Shown here: positions 62,321-64,000 of the stretch, one piece after another
Layout: every line of letters starts with the position of its first letter
Numbering within the stretch: the stretch's first letter is position 1
DNA from: Sphingobacteriaceae bacterium
GTDB taxonomy: Bacteria > Bacteroidota > Bacteroidia > B-17B0 > Aurantibacillaceae
Direction: 5' to 3'
NCBI GenBank assembly: GCA_947480015.1
Contig: CANKBS010000019.1
Location: 1 to 64,000, forward strand
Length of the DNA stretch: 64,000 bases
The notes under the pieces: generated by a model
Databases searched by the model: none
The model's input: only the letters and a program-made list of their open reading frames with translations
What the model was told of the DNA's origin: nothing
Position numbers and translations under genes: made by a program

Positions 62321-63274
62321 ATGAAAAAATACACATATACCGAAAAAAAAGACACGCGCTCAGGATTTGGTGCAGGCTTATCGGAACTCGGAAAAACAAC
62401 AACCGAAGTGGTGGCCTTATGTGCCGATCTTACGGGCTCATTAAAAATGGATGCTTTTCAAAAGGATCATCCTGATCGTTTTTTTCAAATAGGTATTGCC
62501 GAAGCTAACATGATGGGCATTGCAGCGGGCTTAACCATTGGCGGTAAAATTCCTTTCACCGGAACCTTTGCTAACTTTAGTACCGGCCGTGTGTACGATC
62601 AAATTCGTCAAAGCATTGCTTACTCAGGCAAAAATGTAAAAATTTGCGCATCTCACGCAGGCCTCACCTTAGGCGAAGACGGAGCCACCCACCAAATTCT
62701 AGAAGACCTTGGTTTGATGAAAATGCTACCGCACATGGTGGTTATCAATCCTTGTGATTACAATCAAACCAAAGCGGCTACCATTGCTATTGCAAAATAT
62801 TATGGTCCGGTTTATTTACGTTTTGGCCGCCCGGCCGTACCTAATTTTACACCTGCGGATCAGAATTTCGAAATTGGAAAAGCAGTGATGTTAAACGAAG
62901 GTGCTGATGTCACAATTATTGCAACCGGGCATTTAGTTTGGAAAGCCATTGAAGCAGGAGAAAAATTAGCCGAAAAAGGCATCTCAGCCGAGATTATCAA
63001 TATTCATACCATTAAACCGTTGGATGATGCCGCCATTCTGAAATCATTAAGCAAAACCAAATGTGTGGTTACTGCCGAAGAACATCAAATGAATGGTGGT
63101 TTGGGTGACAGCGTTGCACAGTTGCTAGCGCGCAACTTACCTTGCCCACAAGAGTATGTAGCTGTGAACGATTCATTCGGAGAAAGTGGCACGCCCGATC
63201 AACTCATGACCAAATACGGATTAGATACCATTGATATCTTAAACGCTGTTGAACGCGTGATGAAACGCAAGTAA
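62321..63274 (+). CDS. transketolase, C-terminal subunit
   Basis: 317 residues with the pyrimidine-binding and C-terminal domains of transketolase. It has CADLTGSLKM, FQIGIAEANMMGIAAGL with the catalytic Glu, HAGLTLGEDGATHQ and VTAEEHQMNGGLGDSVA. It partners the N-terminal subunit at 59885-60733. A 160-base gap after the VWA gene has no convincing promoter. Confidence 0.93.
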   Translation: MKKYTYTEKKDTRSGFGAGLSELGKTTTEVVALCADLTGSLKMDAFQKDHPDRFFQIGIAEANMMGIAAGLTIGGKIPFTGTFANFSTGRVYDQIRQSIAYSGKNVKICASHAGLTLGEDGATHQILEDLGLMKMLPHMVVINPCDYNQTKAATIAIAKYYGPVYLRFGRPAVPNFTPADQNFEIGKAVMLNEGADVTIIATGHLVWKAIEAGEKLAEKGISAEIINIHTIKPLDDAAILKSLSKTKCVVTAEEHQMNGGLGDSVAQLLARNLPCPQEYVAVNDSFGESGTPDQLMTKYGLDTIDILNAVERVMKRK

Positions 63275-63294
63275 TTTTTAAAGAATTTTTTTTG

Positions 63295-63325
63295 CAACCT
63301 GTGTTCGAACAACACAGGTTGTTTT
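63295..63325 (+). terminator. terminator after the transketolase C-subunit gene
   Basis: An 11-base perfect stem CAACCTGTGTT / AACACAGGTTG with a 5-base loop CGAAC, followed by TTTT. Confidence 0.85.
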
Positions 63326-63430
63326 ATGAAGGACCGTTCACACACATTAATCCCAACAAATTAACCATTTATTAATTTTCAGACTTCATTCCTTTTTTTA
63401 CCTTAGATGTCTTATTGTAAGCACGCTATT

Positions 63431-64000
63431 ATGAAAAAATTTAACAGGACCAAAATTGTGGCCACCATGGGTCCCGCAACAGCCGATATAAATGTTTTAG
63501 AAGAAATGTTTAATGAAGGTTTGGATATTTGCAGGATCAATTTTTCGCACGGCGATTATGAAGCCGTATTAAACAATGTGGCCAATATTCGCGCATTAAA
63601 TAAAAAATTAAATAAACACGTTGGCATACTTGCCGATTTACAAGGACCAAAATTGCGTATAGGTTTGGTGAAAAATAACAGCGCCACTTTAGTTACCGGT
63701 CAAGAAATAAACATTACCACCAAAGAGTGTGAAGGTGATGCAGACGTTATTTATATCACTTATCCGCAATTTCCACTGGATGTTAAGGTGGGTGAAACGG
63801 TTTTAATTGATGATGGAAAAATTCATTTAAAAGTAATGGATACCAATAAAAAAGATAATGTTCGCTGTATGATTACCGTTGGCGGAATCTTATCGTCTAA
63901 AAAAGGGGTGAATCTTCCCAACACAAAAATATCTTTGCCTTGTTTAACGATTAAAGATTTGCGTGATCTGGATTTTGCCTTGGAACAAGACTTTGACTGG
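63431..64000 (+). CDS. pyk: pyruvate kinase (3' end outside the window)
   Basis: The first 190 codons, open to the window edge; partial by truncation of the window, not of the gene. KKFNRTKIVATMGPA begins the A domain, and DICRINFSHGDYEAV has the Arg and the substrate-binding loop. LADLQGPKLRIG and SLPCLTIKDLRDLDFAL follow in order. Makes ATP and pyruvate from PEP. ATG 63407, eight codons upstream in frame, is possible but less conserved. Confidence 0.93.
   Translation, partial: MKKFNRTKIVATMGPATADINVLEEMFNEGLDICRINFSHGDYEAVLNNVANIRALNKKLNKHVGILADLQGPKLRIGLVKNNSATLVTGQEINITTKECEGDADVIYITYPQFPLDVKVGETVLIDDGKIHLKVMDTNKKDNVRCMITVGGILSSKKGVNLPNTKISLPCLTIKDLRDLDFALEQDFDW

Overview
The window comes from a member of the Bacteroidota; the order cannot be fixed from the sequence. 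The evidence is a type IX secretion sorting domain, a TamL-type outer-membrane lipoprotein, DUF2723, DUF2480, DUF3109 and DUF1573 families, MqnB/MqnD of the futalosine menaquinone route, and promoters with the phylum's -7 box TANNTTTG. The DNA is AT-rich with short AT-rich gaps. There is no rRNA, no CRISPR array, no complete insertion sequence and no phage gene; one tRNA (Gln, anticodon TTG) is present. Most genes are chromosomal housekeeping genes, arranged in short operons that switch strand often.

Layout. 1-430: non-coding, with a candidate structured RNA and a terminator. 0.4-4.9 kb: cofactor genes (folE, two PTPS/QueD paralogues, mqnB, mqnD, folA) and yqgE. 5.2-9.8 kb: an M20 peptidase operon, then two secreted proteins (one BNR-repeat, one with a T9SS signal) and an S4 RNA-binding protein. 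9.8-22.5 kb: a dense minus-strand signalling island with two single-domain response regulators, a five-PAS membrane histidine kinase, a glycosyltransferase, an APH-fold kinase, a cytoplasmic hybrid kinase, a FIST sensor and a sigma-54 activator with a GAFTGA loop. 22.9-26.9 kb: phenylacetyl-CoA epoxidase genes, paaE divergent from paaABC-sORF-paaD. 27-36.7 kb: glycosyltransferase, tamL, TrmH-type methyltransferase, three DUF1573 genes, valS and an outer-membrane-associated protein. 36.8-49.2 kb: tRNA-Gln, a DUF2723 transferase, deacetylase, DUF2480, a solute-binding protein, DUF3109, rmlD-like, flippase, dut, ppa, a probable gene remnant, a WG-repeat lipoprotein and gapA. 49.5-59.7 kb: parC and parE with three lipoprotein genes between them, an AIM24-family protein and ychF. 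59.9-64 kb: a split transketolase with a VWA-domain gene between its halves, then the start of pyk, cut by the window edge.

The most interesting region is the signalling island. The NtrC-type activator, FIST sensor and hybrid kinase form one tight operon. A palindrome, TCCA-N5-TGGA, occurs upstream of three minus-strand units: the activator itself, the APH-kinase/glycosyltransferase operon, and the lone response regulator at 9.8 kb. At the last two, a sigma-54-like -24/-12 element lies 66-68 bp from the palindrome centre. This suggests a self-contained regulon in which FIST-linked sensing drives a sigma-54 switch for a sugar/phosphotransfer pair and a feedback regulator. The regulon is an inference from sequence pattern and gene order.

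Metabolically the genes cover parts of glycolysis (gapA, pyk), the non-oxidative pentose phosphate pathway (transketolase), menaquinone synthesis by futalosine, pterin/folate metabolism and aerobic phenylacetate degradation. Several start codons were moved from the longest reading frame; each case is explained in its entry.
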